Assembly: GCF_001422325.1 (NCBI RefSeq)
Contig: NZ_LMMR01000001.1
Location: forward strand, 1,256-65,255
Direction: 5' to 3'
DNA length: 64,000 nucleotides
Origin: Leifsonia sp. Leaf264
Lineage (GTDB): Bacteria > Actinomycetota > Actinomycetes > Actinomycetales > Microbacteriaceae
Shown: piece after piece, positions 36,169-46,278 of the stretch
Layout: every line of letters starts with the position of its first letter
Position numbering within the stretch: the stretch's first letter is position 1
Notes under the pieces: generated by a model
What the model was told of the DNA's origin: nothing
Databases searched by the model: none
The model's input: only the letters and a program-made list of their open reading frames with translations
Made by a program: the position numbers and the translations under genes

Positions 36169-37199
36169 CATTCCTCCAGCTTCGCGGCGGCGGCGCCGCT
36201 GTCGATCGTCTCGGCGGCGACGGTCATCTTGGCCGCGAACCGCTCCAGGATGCTGGTCTGCACGAGCGCTGCGTTGTTCGCGAGGTCGTAGGCGACCAAC
36301 CCGGCCGCGGCGTTGAGGAGCACGATGTCGCGGACTGCGCCGGTCTCCCCCGCGAACAGCGAACGGACGACGGCGGCGTTGTGGGCGGCATCCCCACCCA
36401 CCAGATCGGCCATCTTCGCGCGCGGCAGCCCCAGGTCGCGCGGGTCGATGTCATGCTCCGTCACCAGGCCGCGCGACACCTCCCAGACGTGGCTGTGGCC
36501 CGTCGTCGTCAGTTCGTCGAGCCCGTCATCTCCGCGGAACACCAGCGCCGTCGCTCCGCGGGTCTGGTAGACGCCGACGAAGAGCGGAACACGCTCGAGG
36601 CTGGCGACGCCGACGGCATTGGCCTCGGCCCGGGCCGGGTTGCAGAGCGGGCCGAGGTAGTTGAAGACGGTCGGGATGCCGAGTCCGGCCCGCACGGGGC
36701 CTGCATGCCGGAAGCCGGGGTGGAACGCCGAGGCGAATGCGAAGGTGATGCCGGTCTCGGCCAGGATCGCCGCCACCCGCTCGGCGGGAAGGGTGAGGTC
36801 GAGTCCGAGGGCCGCCAGCACGTCGGACGATCCCGAGGCGCTGCTCGCCGCACGGTTGCCGTGCTTGACGACCGGAACTCCGGATGCCGCGGCGATGATG
36901 GCCGACATGGTCGACACGTTCACTGTGCCGAACCTGTCTCCACCGGTCCCCACGATGTCGAGGGCCATCGACGGCACGGGCAGGGGCACGGCGTTGTCGA
37001 GGATCGCATCCCGGAATCCGACGATCTCATCGACGGTCTCGCCCTTGGCCGCGAGGGCCACGAGGAAGCCCGCGATCTGAGCATCCGTCGCCTCTCCGGT
37101 CATGATCTCCTGCATGCACCACGAGGCATCGGAGACGCTCAGGTCCTCTCCGCGTAGGAGGGACGCGAGAACGTTCGGCCACGTCTGAATTTCGAGCAT
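36144..37199 (-). CDS. trpD: Anthranilate phosphoribosyltransferase
   Basis: The 351-residue enzyme joins anthranilate and phosphoribosyl pyrophosphate in tryptophan synthesis. It has the PRPP loop [17 protein letters not shown], the [17 protein letters not shown] anthranilate/PRPP motif and the [18 protein letters not shown] region. It stands alone, away from other trp genes, as in several actinobacteria. A TAGGGT element ends 7 nt before the ATG, so the mRNA is likely leaderless. It diverges from ctaE. Confidence 0.95.
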   Translation of the reverse strand: MLEIQTWPNVLASLLRGEDLSVSDASWCMQEIMTGEATDAQIAGFLVALAAKGETVDEIVGFRDAILDNAVPLPVPSMALDIVGTGGDRFGTVNVSTMSAIIAAASGVPVVKHGNRAASSASGSSDVLAALGLDLTLPAERVAAILAETGITFAFASAFHPGFRHAGPVRAGLGIPTVFNYLGPLCNPARAEANAVGVASLERVPLFVGVYQTRGATALVFRGDDGLDELTTTGHSHVWEVSRGLVTEHDIDPRDLGLPRAKMADLVGGDAAHNAAVVRSLFAGETGAVRDIVLLNAAAGLVAYDLANNAALVQTSILERFAAKMTVAAETIDSGAAAAKLEEWIEASRRS

Positions 37200-37206
37200 G
37201 GAATCC

Positions 37207-37212
37207 ACCCTA
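37207..37212 (-). promoter_or_regulatory. Candidate -10 element of trpD
   Basis: TAGGGT on the minus strand ends 7 nt before the ATG at 37199. Confidence 0.5.
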
Positions 37213-37259
37213 TGGCTCCCAGCCATTCACCGCGGATTCTCAGGACTTCCACGGGTTTC

Positions 37260-37273
37260 TTAGGCTGTCCTAA
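37260..37273. promoter_or_regulatory. DtxR/IdeR-like palindrome TTAGGCTGTCCTAA
   Basis: TTAGG and CCTAA arms with a four-base spacer lie between trpD and ctaE. With the following CC the right part resembles the CTAACCT half of DtxR/IdeR iron boxes, but the left half of the 19-bp consensus is poor. It could place heme- and iron-rich respiratory genes under iron control. Confidence 0.35.
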
Positions 37274-37330
37274 CCTTGATTTCCACGCGACTGACCCGCT
37301 CGAATGGGCAAAACGGGCTCCGGATTCGGC

Positions 37331-37336
37331 CATAAT
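37331..37336 (+). promoter_or_regulatory. Candidate -10 element of ctaE
   Basis: CATAAT, five of six matches to TATAAT, ends 7 nt before GTG at 37344. The in-frame ATG at 37335 overlaps the element, so the GTG is preferred. Confidence 0.5.
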
Positions 37337-37343
37337 GGAAAGC

Positions 37344-37973
37344 GTGACGAGCACAGTTCTAACTCCGCGGGCAACCACGCCAGCCATCAACCGGCCGAAC
37401 TCCGTAGCGGTCGGCACGATCGTCTGGCTCGGAAGCGAAGTCATGTTCTTCGCCGGCCTGTTCGCGATCTACTTCACGTTGCGGTCGACCAGCCCCGATC
37501 TGTGGGCGGCCCAGACCGAGAAGCTCAACGTTCCGTTCGCGACGATCAACACGATCATCCTGGTCATCTCCAGTTTCTGGTGCCAGTTCGGAGTCTTCGC
37601 CGCCGAGCGGATGCAGCCCCGACGCACCGGCTGGAAGCCGACGCAGTGGGGCATGGTCGAGTGGTTCTTCCTCACCTATGCGTTCGGCGCCATCTTCGTC
37701 GCCGGCCAGGTCTGGGAGTACGCCACCCTGGTGAGCGAGCACGTGACGCTGTCCTCCGACGCCTACGGCTCGGCGTTCTACCTCACGACGGGCTTCCACG
37801 CCCTGCACGTCACCGGCGGGCTCATCGCCTTCCTCCTCGTCATCGGCCGCGTCTTCGCGGTCAAGAACTTCGGACACAAGGAGGCCACCAGCGCCATCGT
37901 CGTGTCCTACTACTGGCACTTCGTCGACGTCGTCTGGATCGGGCTCTTCCTGGTCATCTACGTTCTCAAATAG
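37344..37973 (+). CDS. ctaE: Cytochrome c oxidase subunit III
   Basis: The 209-residue membrane protein has five to seven helices and the heme-copper oxidase subunit III motifs: [18 protein letters not shown] near the start, the FHALHVTGG segment with conserved His, and the C-terminal [14 protein letters not shown]. It stabilises subunit I and may guide oxygen entry. It leads ctaE-qcrC-qcrA-qcrB, an arrangement typical of the actinobacterial bcc-aa3 supercomplex. Confidence 0.93.
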   Translation: MTSTVLTPRATTPAINRPNSVAVGTIVWLGSEVMFFAGLFAIYFTLRSTSPDLWAAQTEKLNVPFATINTIILVISSFWCQFGVFAAERMQPRRTGWKPTQWGMVEWFFLTYAFGAIFVAGQVWEYATLVSEHVTLSSDAYGSAFYLTTGFHALHVTGGLIAFLLVIGRVFAVKNFGHKEATSAIVVSYYWHFVDVVWIGLFLVIYVLK

Positions 37974-37997
37974 GAATCAGGAGCGAACACCGTCCCC

Positions 37998-38810
37998 ATG
38001 CGAGAGAACAAGAAATCCGCAGGCGCCAGCCGCCGAAAGACCGGCAGGCGCCATCCGCTCGCCACAGTCGCCCTGATCGCGATCGGCCTCGGCGTCACCG
38101 GCGGCGCCTACGCCGTGGTGAACACGAGCACGGCATCGGCTGAGACCCAGATCGCCGCCCAGTCGACGATCGACGAGGGCGAGAAGCTCTTCCAGGCCAA
38201 CTGCGCCACCTGTCACGGCATGAGTGCCGCCGGCACCGACAGTGCTCCGAGCCTCATCGGCGTCGGTGCGGCCGCCGTCGACTTCCAGGTCGGTACCGGA
38301 CGCATGCCCATGCAGATGAACGGCCCGCAGGCTGAAGAGAAGCCCGTGCAGTTCACCCCCGAGCAGACCCGAGCCCTCGCCGACTACGTCGCGTCGCTCG
38401 GCCCAGGCCCGTCGATCCCCGAGGACCACCTGACCAACGGCGGCGGAGACGCGGCCAACGGTGCCGAGCTGTTCCGCATCAACTGCGCGATGTGCCACAA
38501 CGTGGCCGGCGCTGGTGGAGCACTCACGGAGGGCAAGTTCGCACCAGCCCTCGACACCGTCACCGGCGTGCACATTTACGAGGCCATGGTCACCGGCCCC
38601 CAGAACATGCCTGTCTTCAACGACCTGAACATCTCGCCTGAAGACAAGCGCGACATCATCACCTACCTCCAGTACGTGCAGGACAACCGCTCACCCGGCG
38701 GTTTCGAACTCGGTTCTCTCGGCCCCGTCGCCGAGGGACTCTTCATCTGGATCTTCGGTCTCGGCGCCATCGTCGCACTGACCGTGTGGATCACGGCGAA
38801 GTCGAACTGA
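37998..38810 (+). CDS. qcrC: Diheme cytochrome c subunit of the bcc complex
   Basis: The 270-residue protein has an N-terminal membrane anchor (about 20-40), two heme-binding CxxCH motifs (Cys69/Cys72/His73 and Cys163/Cys166/His167) and a C-terminal membrane helix (about 243-263). In actinobacteria this diheme cytochrome replaces soluble cytochrome c and wires the bcc complex directly to the aa3 oxidase. AGGAG precedes the ATG. Confidence 0.95.
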   Translation: MRENKKSAGASRRKTGRRHPLATVALIAIGLGVTGGAYAVVNTSTASAETQIAAQSTIDEGEKLFQANCATCHGMSAAGTDSAPSLIGVGAAAVDFQVGTGRMPMQMNGPQAEEKPVQFTPEQTRALADYVASLGPGPSIPEDHLTNGGGDAANGAELFRINCAMCHNVAGAGGALTEGKFAPALDTVTGVHIYEAMVTGPQNMPVFNDLNISPEDKRDIITYLQYVQDNRSPGGFELGSLGPVAEGLFIWIFGLGAIVALTVWITAKSN

Positions 38811-38849
38811 CCGCAAGCACGGCAATGACCCAGCGCGAAAAGGAGAACC

Positions 38850-39926
38850 ATGGCACAGGACGATAACGACGGTAAGGATCTCGCCGTCGCCGATTCGTCG
38901 GTCGCCGACCATCACGACGAGGCGCACCCCGGCACAGCCGTGGTCTCGCGTGACGCCTTCACCGACCCCGGACTCGTCCCGCACCGCAAGCGTGTGACGG
39001 ACCTGGATCCGAAGAAGGAGAAGCACGCCGAGCGCACTGTCTACACCCTCTTCTACCTCTCGATCGTCGGCAGCGTCTGGGCCATCGCGGCCTACATGCT
39101 GTTCCCGATCGAGTCGAACAACGTCGGTGACGTGCGTCTCAACACTCTGTTCATCGGAGTCGGACTGACCCTGGCCCTGCTCGCCATCGGCTTCGGTGCC
39201 GTGCACTGGGGCAAGGCGCTCATGGTCGACGACGAGGGTGTCGACATCCGTCACCTCACCCGCGGCAGCGACGAGACCCGGGCCGCCGCCGTCGAGATCT
39301 TCGACGTCGCGAACAAGGAGTCCGGCTTCGGACGCCGCACCCTCATCCGCAACACGCTGATCGGCGCTCTCATCGCGTTCCCGCTGCCTGCAGTCGTGCT
39401 CTTCCGCGGCCTGGCGCCGCAGGACGAGAACCCCGTCGAGCTGCTCTCCCACACGATGTGGAAGAAGGGCACGCGTCTCGCGCTCGACCCGAGCGGTGTC
39501 GCCATCAAGGCCACCGACGTCACGCTGGGCAGCGCGTTCCACGTGATCCCCGAAGACCTGAACGACCTCGAGCACGGCAAGCTGGAGGAGAAGGCCAAGG
39601 CGGCCGTGCTCCTCATGCGCCTCCGTCCCGAGGACCTCAACGAGCTCCCCGAGCGGGCGGACTGGTCGTACGACGGCATCGTCGCGTACTCCAAGATCTG
39701 CACGCACGTCGGATGCCCCGTCGCCCTGTACGAGCAGCAGACGCACCACCTCCTCTGCCCGTGCCACCAGTCGCAGTTCGACGTGTCGAACCACTGCGAG
39801 GTCATCTTCGGGCCGGCCAAGCGGCCGCTCCCCCAGCTGCCCATCGCCGTGGACTCCGAGGGCTACCTCGTCGCGCAGAGCGACTTCCTTGAACCAGTCG
39901 GACCGAGCTTCTGGGAGCGTTCGTGA
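38850..39926 (+). CDS. qcrA: Rieske iron-sulfur subunit of the bcc complex
   Basis: The 358-residue protein has a charged N-terminus, three membrane helices (about 62-82, 95-115 and 168-190), as in actinobacterial QcrA, and a C-terminal Rieske domain. Cluster ligands are Cys284, His286, Cys303 and His306, with Cys289 and Cys305 placed for the stabilising disulfide. The stop overlaps the qcrB start by four bases. Confidence 0.95.
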   Translation: MAQDDNDGKDLAVADSSVADHHDEAHPGTAVVSRDAFTDPGLVPHRKRVTDLDPKKEKHAERTVYTLFYLSIVGSVWAIAAYMLFPIESNNVGDVRLNTLFIGVGLTLALLAIGFGAVHWGKALMVDDEGVDIRHLTRGSDETRAAAVEIFDVANKESGFGRRTLIRNTLIGALIAFPLPAVVLFRGLAPQDENPVELLSHTMWKKGTRLALDPSGVAIKATDVTLGSAFHVIPEDLNDLEHGKLEEKAKAAVLLMRLRPEDLNELPERADWSYDGIVAYSKICTHVGCPVALYEQQTHHLLCPCHQSQFDVSNHCEVIFGPAKRPLPQLPIAVDSEGYLVAQSDFLEPVGPSFWERS

Positions 39927-41587
39927 GTACCGCCACTACACCTGAGGCACCCCCGACGACGTCGACCGCCGTCGAGAAGAAAGGCGGCTTCACAGCCGCC
40001 GCCGCCAACTACATCGACGAGCGCACCAGCGTCTCGACGATGGTCAAGGAACTCGGCCGGAAGATCTTCCCCGACCACTGGTCCTTCCTCCTCGGCGAGG
40101 TCGCTCTCTACAGCTTCGTCGTCATCCTCATCTCCGGATCGTTCCTGACCTTCTTCTTCCAGGCTGCGATGACTCCGGTCATCTACGACGGTTCGTACGT
40201 GCCGCTCAAGGGCGTCGAGATGTCAACGGCCATGTCGTCGACGCTCGACATCTCCTTCGACATCCGCGGCGGCCTCCTGATGCGTCAGGTGCACCACTGG
40301 GCGGCCCTGCTGTTCGTGGCATCCATCGGCCTGCACATGATGCGCATCTTCTTCACGGGTGCGTTCCGCAAGCCGCGCGAGCTCAACTGGGTCATCGGCT
40401 TCGTGCTGTTCATCCTGGCCATGGCCGAGGGCTTCACCGGATACTCGCTTCCCGACGACCTGCTCTCGGGCAACGGCCTCCGCATCATCGACGGCATGGT
40501 CAAGGGCATTCCCATCGTCGGTACCTGGATCTCCTTCCTGGTGTTCGGCGGCGAGTTCCCTGGTGAGCTGATCGTCGGCCGCCTCTACACCCTGCACATC
40601 CTGCTGCTGCCGGCGATCGTCGTCGCGCTCATCGCGCTGCACCTGCTGTTCCTGGTCGTGCACAAGCACACCCAGTACCCCGGCCCCGGTCGCACCAACA
40701 TGAACGCCGTCGGCCAGCCCGTGCTCCCGGTGTACGCCGCGAAGGCCGGTGGATTCTTCTTCATCGTCTTCGGCATCATCATGCTGATCGCGTCGTTCTT
40801 CACGATCAACCCGATCTGGAACTACGGACCCTACGACCCCTCCCCGGTGTCTGCGGGTACCCAGCCCGACTGGTACATCGGTTTCGCCGATGGAGCCCTG
40901 CGCCTCGTTCCGCCGGGACTCGAGTTCGTGTGGCTCGACCGCACCTGGTCGTTCAACATCCTGATCCCCTTGGCGGCACTGGGCCTGTTCATCGTGCTCG
41001 CGATGATCTACCCGTTCATCGAGGCCTGGGTGACCGGCGACAAGCGCGAGCACCACGTGCTCGACCGCCCGCGCAACGTGCCCACCCGCACTGCCATCGG
41101 CGCAGCCGGTGTCACGTTCTACGCCGGCCTCTGGGCGGCGGCGAGCTCGGACATCATCGCCACCCACTTCAAGCTGACCATGGAGGGTGTCATCCACACC
41201 CTGCAGTTCGTGGTCATCGTCGGGCCGTTCATCGCGTACTTCGTCACGAAGCGCGTCTGCCTGGCCCTGCAGAAGAAGGACCGCGAGCTCGTGCTGCACG
41301 GCTACGAGACCGGCCGCATCGTGAAGCTGCCCGGCGGCGAGTTCATCGAGGTGCACGAGCCGCTCACGGACTACGAGCGCTGGCGCCTGGTGAGCTACAC
41401 GGACTACGCGCCGCTCATGATCCGTCCGAACTCGCAGGGCCGGATCACCGTGGGCCAGCGTCTCCGCGCAGGCTTCTCTCGCTGGTTCTTCGAGGACCGC
41501 ATCACACCGGTCACCCAGACCGAGCTCGAGGCGGCGCACGGCCACCACGACACCCACCACGAGCTGGACGAGAAGGGCGCTCACTAG
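39923..41587 (+). CDS. qcrB: Cytochrome b subunit of the bcc complex
   Basis: The 554-residue membrane protein carries the two b hemes and the quinol sites of the menaquinol-cytochrome c reductase. Helix pairs include HHWAALLFVASIGLHMMRIF and LHILLLPAIVVALIALHLLF, each with heme-ligating His; the quinol-site motif appears as PDWYIGFADG. A C-terminal cytoplasmic extension (about 455-554), His-rich at its end, is typical of actinobacterial QcrB. A perfect hairpin at 41608-41641 follows. Confidence 0.95.
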   Translation: MSTATTPEAPPTTSTAVEKKGGFTAAAANYIDERTSVSTMVKELGRKIFPDHWSFLLGEVALYSFVVILISGSFLTFFFQAAMTPVIYDGSYVPLKGVEMSTAMSSTLDISFDIRGGLLMRQVHHWAALLFVASIGLHMMRIFFTGAFRKPRELNWVIGFVLFILAMAEGFTGYSLPDDLLSGNGLRIIDGMVKGIPIVGTWISFLVFGGEFPGELIVGRLYTLHILLLPAIVVALIALHLLFLVVHKHTQYPGPGRTNMNAVGQPVLPVYAAKAGGFFFIVFGIIMLIASFFTINPIWNYGPYDPSPVSAGTQPDWYIGFADGALRLVPPGLEFVWLDRTWSFNILIPLAALGLFIVLAMIYPFIEAWVTGDKREHHVLDRPRNVPTRTAIGAAGVTFYAGLWAAASSDIIATHFKLTMEGVIHTLQFVVIVGPFIAYFVTKRVCLALQKKDRELVLHGYETGRIVKLPGGEFIEVHEPLTDYERWRLVSYTDYAPLMIRPNSQGRITVGQRLRAGFSRWFFEDRITPVTQTELEAAHGHHDTHHELDEKGAH

Positions 41588-41607
41588 AGCGTTCCGCCCA
41601 AGGCTGG

Positions 41608-41641
41608 GAGGCGCCGATGACTGTGATGTCATCGGCGCCTC
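41608..41641 (+). terminator. Terminator of the ctaE-qcrCAB operon
   Basis: A perfect 14-bp stem (GAGGCGCCGATGAC) with a six-base loop lies 20 bases after qcrB. CGCCATTTCCCGG, similar to the dispersed repeat core, directly follows. Confidence 0.85.
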
Positions 41642-41660
41642 GCCATTTCCCGGAGCAGGC

Positions 41661-42476
41661 ATGAGTATCGCCGATCTCGCTGACTGGCTGCGTTGCCCGC
41701 ACTGCGGAGCCTCGTTGACGGATGCAGCACAGCTGACGCTGCGCTGTGCGACGGGCCACGCGTTCGACGTGAACAAGCGCGGCTACGTCAACCTCGTGGC
41801 GGCGAACGATCGCATGACCGGGGACGACGCGGCCATGCTCGATGCGCGGGACACCTTCCTCGGAGCCGGCCATTTCGAGCCGATCCGCGACGCTCTCGCC
41901 GCAGCTGTTCCTGCTGCGGCCGAGCGCATCGTCGACGCCGGGTGCGGAACGGGCTACTACCTCGCCGGCGTGCTCGCGTCAGCCGGAGGCGGCACGAAGG
42001 CTCTGGCCTTCGACCTCTCCCCCGAAGCCGTTCGGCGCACCGTGCGCGCGACGGGCGCCTCCGGTCTCGTCGCCGACACCTGGCGCCCACTCCCCCTCCG
42101 TGACGGTTGTGCCGACGCCCTGCTCACTGTCTTCGCACCGCGCAACCTCCCGGAGTTCCACCGCATCCTCGACGCCGATGGCCGGCTGATCGTCGTCGTG
42201 CCCTCGGGAACGCATCTGCACGAGTTGCGCGCGGATGGACGTGCCCTGGCCGTCCCGGCGGATAAGGCCGAGCGCCTGCAGGAGGAGGCCGCTCCGCTCT
42301 TCGACCTGATCGGCGTCGAACGGGTCGCCTACACCATGGGCCTCGACGGCTCGGCGATCGAGCAGCTCCTCGGTATGGGCCCGGCCGCGCATCACCGAGA
42401 GGTCGGGGTCGCCGGGCGGGACGAGCGAGTCACGGCATCCGTCGACATCGTGCGTCTCAGACGCCGCGTCGCCTGA
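41661..42476 (+). CDS. rlmA: 23S rRNA (guanine-N1)-methyltransferase, RlmA family
   Basis: The 271-residue protein has an N-terminal zinc ribbon (LRCPHCGASL, then RCATGHAFDVNKRGYVNL) and a class I methyltransferase fold with SAM motif IVDAGCGTGYYL near 93-104. It matches the RlmA/TlrB family, which methylates G745 or G748 in 23S rRNA hairpin 35. Which guanine is used here cannot be told; TlrB members can lower macrolide binding. GGAG precedes the ATG. It sits between two convergent respiratory operons. Confidence 0.88.
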   Translation: MSIADLADWLRCPHCGASLTDAAQLTLRCATGHAFDVNKRGYVNLVAANDRMTGDDAAMLDARDTFLGAGHFEPIRDALAAAVPAAAERIVDAGCGTGYYLAGVLASAGGGTKALAFDLSPEAVRRTVRATGASGLVADTWRPLPLRDGCADALLTVFAPRNLPEFHRILDADGRLIVVVPSGTHLHELRADGRALAVPADKAERLQEEAAPLFDLIGVERVAYTMGLDGSAIEQLLGMGPAAHHREVGVAGRDERVTASVDIVRLRRRVA

Positions 42477-42528
42477 GCCCTCGGGCGACCTCCAAGCGTG
42501 CCTGGCGCGCACATGCCGCGGGAACGAC

Positions 42529-42563
42529 GAAGCGCCCGCCACCGGGAGGGTGACGGGCGCTTC
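42529..42563. terminator. Bidirectional terminator between rlmA and ctaF
   Basis: GAAGCGCCCG pairs with CGGGCGCTTC around an inner ACC/GGG-rich loop, between convergent genes. Confidence 0.75.
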
Positions 42564-42574
42564 GACGATGGAGA

Positions 42575-42997
42575 TCAGCGGGCGAAGAGTCCGCGGTAGT
42601 ACTCGTAGACCCAGCCGACCAGGCTGATGAGCACCAGTCCGATCGCGCAGTACGTCAGCCAGAAGCCGACGGCGAGACCGAGGAAGCAGATCGCGACGGA
42701 GGCTCCGAGAAGGAGCGGCCACCAGCTCCATGGGCTGAAGAAGCCGAGCTCGGCGTCTCCGTCATCGATGTTGGCGTCGAGACGATCCTCGGGCAGTTCG
42801 CCGCCCTGGGCGCCATGCACCCGTCCGATGTAGAAGCCGATGAAAGCTGCGAGTACGGCACAGAGCGTCATGGCGACGGTTCCGACCCACTCGACCCGCT
42901 GGTGCATCGGGTCGAGCAGCGACCAGATCGTGTACCCGATCGCCGACAGCAGGAAGAAGACCGAGAGGATCCAGAACAGGTTGGTGTTGGCCTTCAT
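42575..42997 (-). CDS. ctaF: Cytochrome c oxidase subunit IV, actinobacterial type
   Basis: The 140-residue protein has four membrane helices: 5-27, 35-57 and a closely spaced pair at about 90-130. It fits the actinobacterial CtaF small subunit of aa3 oxidase, starting MKANTNLFWILSVFF. The ATG is immediately after the ctaD stop. It closes ctaC-ctaD-ctaF. Confidence 0.9.
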   Translation of the reverse strand: MKANTNLFWILSVFFLLSAIGYTIWSLLDPMHQRVEWVGTVAMTLCAVLAAFIGFYIGRVHGAQGGELPEDRLDANIDDGDAELGFFSPWSWWPLLLGASVAICFLGLAVGFWLTYCAIGLVLISLVGWVYEYYRGLFAR

Positions 42998-44722
42998 CTA
43001 CTTGACCTCGTCCTTCGCGGCGTCGTACGTGGGGGCGTCGGGGGCGTCCTTCGCCGGACCGATTCCGATCGGCAGGCCGGCCTCGGGGTGGTTGAGGTCG
43101 AACGCCGGACGCTCCGAGCGGATGCGCGGAATCGACGTGAAGTTGTGGCGCGGCGGCGGGCACGAAGTGGCCCACTCGAGCGACCCGCCGTAACCCCACG
43201 GGTCATTCACAGTCACCTTCGGCGACTTGCGTGCCGTGACGTAGACGTTGAGGAAGAACGGGATCATCGAGATGGCCAGGATGCCGGCACCGATCGACGA
43301 CACCTGGTTCATCCAGGTGAAGCCGTCGTCGGGCAGGTACGACGCATAGCGACGAGGCATGCCGATGACGCCCAACCAGTGCTGGATGAGGAACGTGGTG
43401 TGGAAGCCGATGAACAGCAGCCAGAAGTGGATCTTGCCGAGACGCTCGTTGAGCATCTTGCCGGTCCATTTCGGCCACCAGAAGTAGAACCCGGCGAACA
43501 TGGCGAACACGACGGTGCCGAAGACGACGTAGTGGAAGTGCGCGACCACGAAGTAGGTGTCGGACACGTGGAAGTCGAGCGGCGGGCTGGCGAGGATGAC
43601 ACCCGTGAGGCCACCGAAGACGAAGGTGATCAGGAAGCCGAGAGTCCAGAGCATGGGCGTCTCGAACGTCACCGAACCGCGCCACATCGTGCCGATCCAG
43701 TTGAAGATCTTCACACCCGTCGGAACGGCGATCAGCATCGTCATGAGCGCGAACCACGGCAGCAGCACCGAACCGGTGACGTACATGTGGTGGGCCCAGA
43801 CCGTGACCGACAGCGCCGCGATGGCGATGGTCGCGTAGATCAGCGTCTTGTAGCCGAAGATCGGCTTGCGGCTGAACACCGGCAGGATCTCGGACACGAT
43901 GCCGAAGAACGGCAGCGCGATGATGTAGACCTCGGGGTGCCCGAAGAACCAGAACAGGTGCTGCCACAGCATGACGCCGCCATTGGCCGCGTCGTAGATG
44001 TGGGCCCCGAAGATGCGGTCGGCACCGGCTGCGAGGATCGCGGCGGCCAGCACCGGGAAGGCCATCAGCACGAGCAGCGACGTCACGAGGATGTTCCAGG
44101 TGAAGATCGGCATGCGGAACATGGTCATGCCGGGGGCGCGCATGGTGATGACCGTGGTGATGAAGTTCACGCCACCGAGGATCGTTCCGAAACCGCTCAT
44201 GCCGAGGCCGAGCATCCAGAGGTTGCCACCGAGACCGGGCGAGAACGTCGTCGACGCCAGTGGCTGATACGCGAACCACCCGAACGATGCAGCACCCTGC
44301 GGGGTGAGGAAGCCGCCGATGGCGATGAGGCTGCCGAAGAGGAACAGCCAGAAAGCGAAGGCGTTCAGTCGCGGGAAGGCGACGTCGGGGGCGCCGATCT
44401 GGAGCGGCATGATCACGTTGGCGAAGCCGGCGAAGAGCGGCGTCGCGAACATGAGCAGCATGATCGTGCCGTGCATCGTGAAGAGCTGGTTGTACTGCTC
44501 CTTCGTCTGCAGGATCTCCAGGCCCGGCTCGAAGAGCTGGGCGCGGATCACGAGTGCCATGACACCCGCGACGCAGAAGAACACGAACGAGGCGATCAGG
44601 TACATGTACCCGATGATCTTGTGGTCGGTGGAGGTGATCCACCTGACGAAGATGTTGCCCTTCTTCTCGACCTTCGGAGTTCCGAAGGTCCGAGCGGGCG
44701 CCGGTGCTGTTGCGGTGCTCAA
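42998..44722 (-). CDS. ctaD: Cytochrome c oxidase subunit I
   Basis: The 574-residue catalytic subunit of aa3 oxidase has twelve helices. The active-site sequence [14 protein letters not shown] contains the His-Tyr crosslink pair, [10 protein letters not shown] gives the CuB histidines, and AHFHYVVFG holds the heme ligands. It reduces O2 to water while pumping protons. TTG at 44722 is the best start: GGAGGG lies upstream and the frame then reads [13 protein letters not shown]; it is two bases after the ctaC stop. Confidence 0.96.
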   Translation of the reverse strand: MSTATAPAPARTFGTPKVEKKGNIFVRWITSTDHKIIGYMYLIASFVFFCVAGVMALVIRAQLFEPGLEILQTKEQYNQLFTMHGTIMLLMFATPLFAGFANVIMPLQIGAPDVAFPRLNAFAFWLFLFGSLIAIGGFLTPQGAASFGWFAYQPLASTTFSPGLGGNLWMLGLGMSGFGTILGGVNFITTVITMRAPGMTMFRMPIFTWNILVTSLLVLMAFPVLAAAILAAGADRIFGAHIYDAANGGVMLWQHLFWFFGHPEVYIIALPFFGIVSEILPVFSRKPIFGYKTLIYATIAIAALSVTVWAHHMYVTGSVLLPWFALMTMLIAVPTGVKIFNWIGTMWRGSVTFETPMLWTLGFLITFVFGGLTGVILASPPLDFHVSDTYFVVAHFHYVVFGTVVFAMFAGFYFWWPKWTGKMLNERLGKIHFWLLFIGFHTTFLIQHWLGVIGMPRRYASYLPDDGFTWMNQVSSIGAGILAISMIPFFLNVYVTARKSPKVTVNDPWGYGGSLEWATSCPPPRHNFTSIPRIRSERPAFDLNHPEAGLPIGIGPAKDAPDAPTYDAAKDEVK

Positions 44723-44724
44723 GG

Positions 44725-45618
44725 CTACTCGCCCTCCTCGGTCACGGGCGCTTTCGTGCCCGGCAGGTTCGTGTTGCGGTCGTACTCGGCGCCGAGTTGG
44801 CCTTCGAAGCCGGCGTCGCGGAGGTCCTGGATGTGCGACTCGTACTCCGCTTCGGAGACGACCTTCACATTGAAGAGCATCGCCGAGTGGTACTCGCCGC
44901 AGAGTTCGGCGCACTTGCCCTTGTACGTTCCCTCGCGTTCGGGAGTGACGTACATGTAGTTGGTCTTACCCGGGTACATGTCCTTCTTGTACAGGAAGTC
45001 GATGACCCAGAAGCTGTGGATGACATCGCGGGCGTTGAGTGCGATCTCGACCTTCTTGCCGACGGGCAGGTACAGGGTCGGGAGTTCCGACTCCACGAGT
45101 GCGCCACTGCCGTCATCGGCGCTGTCCTCGTACTGGCCCTGGATGCCGGGCGAGTAGACGTCTTCGTTCACGTAGTTGAAGTCCCACGCCCACTGCTTGG
45201 CGACGACGTTGATCTTCACGTCGGGCTCCGCGTAGGGAGTCTCGATGGCGGTCTGGTCACGCGCTGTGAAGGCGAAGAAGCCGAGCACCAGGATGAGCGG
45301 GACGATCGTGTAGAAGATCTCGATCGGCATGTTGTAGCGCAGCTGCTCCGGGAGGCCGGTCTGGCCCTTGCGGCGGCGGTAGACGATGACGGCCCAGATG
45401 GTCAGGCCCCAGGTGATGACACCGACCACCAGCAGGACGATCCAGGATGTGACCCAGAGGCCGGACACCATGGAGGTGTTGTTAGTGACGGGGCTCTTGC
45501 CCTCCTCGAAACCGGGGAGGAAACCGTTCAGCTGAGCCTGGGTGCACCCGGCAAGAACTACGGCTAGCGTCGCTGCGATCGGAATAGCAGCCCATCGGAG
45601 ACGGCGATTGTTGCGCAC
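44725..45618 (-). CDS. ctaC: Cytochrome c oxidase subunit II (lipoprotein)
   Basis: The 297-residue protein has a lipoprotein signal ending VVLAGC (Cys25), two membrane helices (about 55-78 and 98-118) and a cupredoxin domain. The CuA ligands are visible in [12 protein letters not shown], with an earlier His in IHSFWVIDF. It accepts electrons from the diheme QcrC. It leads the minus-strand ctaC-ctaD-ctaF operon; the start is GTG. Confidence 0.95.
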   Translation of the reverse strand: MRNNRRLRWAAIPIAATLAVVLAGCTQAQLNGFLPGFEEGKSPVTNNTSMVSGLWVTSWIVLLVVGVITWGLTIWAVIVYRRRKGQTGLPEQLRYNMPIEIFYTIVPLILVLGFFAFTARDQTAIETPYAEPDVKINVVAKQWAWDFNYVNEDVYSPGIQGQYEDSADDGSGALVESELPTLYLPVGKKVEIALNARDVIHSFWVIDFLYKKDMYPGKTNYMYVTPEREGTYKGKCAELCGEYHSAMLFNVKVVSEAEYESHIQDLRDAGFEGQLGAEYDRNTNLPGTKAPVTEEGE

Positions 45619-45769
45619 CGGTGACCTTTCGGGGGACTCGTGGACACTTCACAGGGAAGTGTGTTTGATCGTGTCCAGCCTACTCCGCACACTCGGCCCC
45701 GGTGTGCACCCGATGGGGTTTGTCGGCACGGATTCCGTCGTCTTCCCGCGAGATTCCGCCTTAAAAGCA

Positions 45770-45803
45770 CTCGGGAGATCGTCCGCATGGACGATCTCCC
45801 GAG
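45770..45803. terminator. Strong hairpin downstream of erpA
   Basis: A perfect 15-bp stem (CTCGGGAGATCGTCC) with a GCAT loop follows the erpA stop on the minus strand and insulates the ctaC promoter. Confidence 0.85.
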
Positions 45804-45821
45804 GCGGAGGGTTCGCTCTTC

Positions 45822-46178
45822 CTAGTGGAAGGAGTCTCCGCAGGCGCAGCTGCCCTGTGCGTTGGGGTTGTCGATGGTGAAGCCCTGCTTCTGGATGGTG
45901 TCCTCGAAGTCGATCGAGGCTCCATCGAGGTACGGAACGCTCATCTTGTCGACGATGACCTCGACGCCGTCGAAGTCCACCGTGGCGTCGCCGTCGAGCA
46001 TCCGCTCGTCGAAGTAGAGCTGGTAGATGAGACCGGAGCATCCACCGGGCTGAACGGCGACACGCAGTCGCAGGTCGTCACGGCCCTCCTGGTTCAACAG
46101 GCTCTTCACCTTGCTGGCCGCGGCGTCGCTGAGGCCAACCCCGTGGGCCGCTGTGCTCGTCGTGATCGTGTCCGTCAT
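45822..46178 (-). CDS. erpA: Iron-sulfur cluster carrier ErpA (A-type)
   Basis: The 118-residue protein is an A-type carrier with the three conserved cysteines, one in QPGGCSGLIYQL and two in GSCACGDSFH at the C-terminus. It delivers Fe-S clusters to apoproteins such as the Rieske subunit encoded nearby. AAGGAG precedes the ATG. It is a single gene between two hairpin-bounded units. Confidence 0.93.
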   Translation of the reverse strand: MTDTITTSTAAHGVGLSDAAASKVKSLLNQEGRDDLRLRVAVQPGGCSGLIYQLYFDERMLDGDATVDFDGVEVIVDKMSVPYLDGASIDFEDTIQKQGFTIDNPNAQGSCACGDSFH

Positions 46179-46278
46179 GATGCTCCTTCGCGCGCGGGGC
46201 GCCTCAAGTTGTGAAGATCGTTCTCATAGTACTGCCGGATGCCGGGGATTCACTGAAGCCCTCCCCCGGACCGGGCTT

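Noticed and set aside
42815-44959. A 714-codon open frame antisense to ctaD
   Set aside because: It is low-complexity Glu/Asp/Arg/His-rich sequence with no motif and exactly mirrors the ctaD gene.
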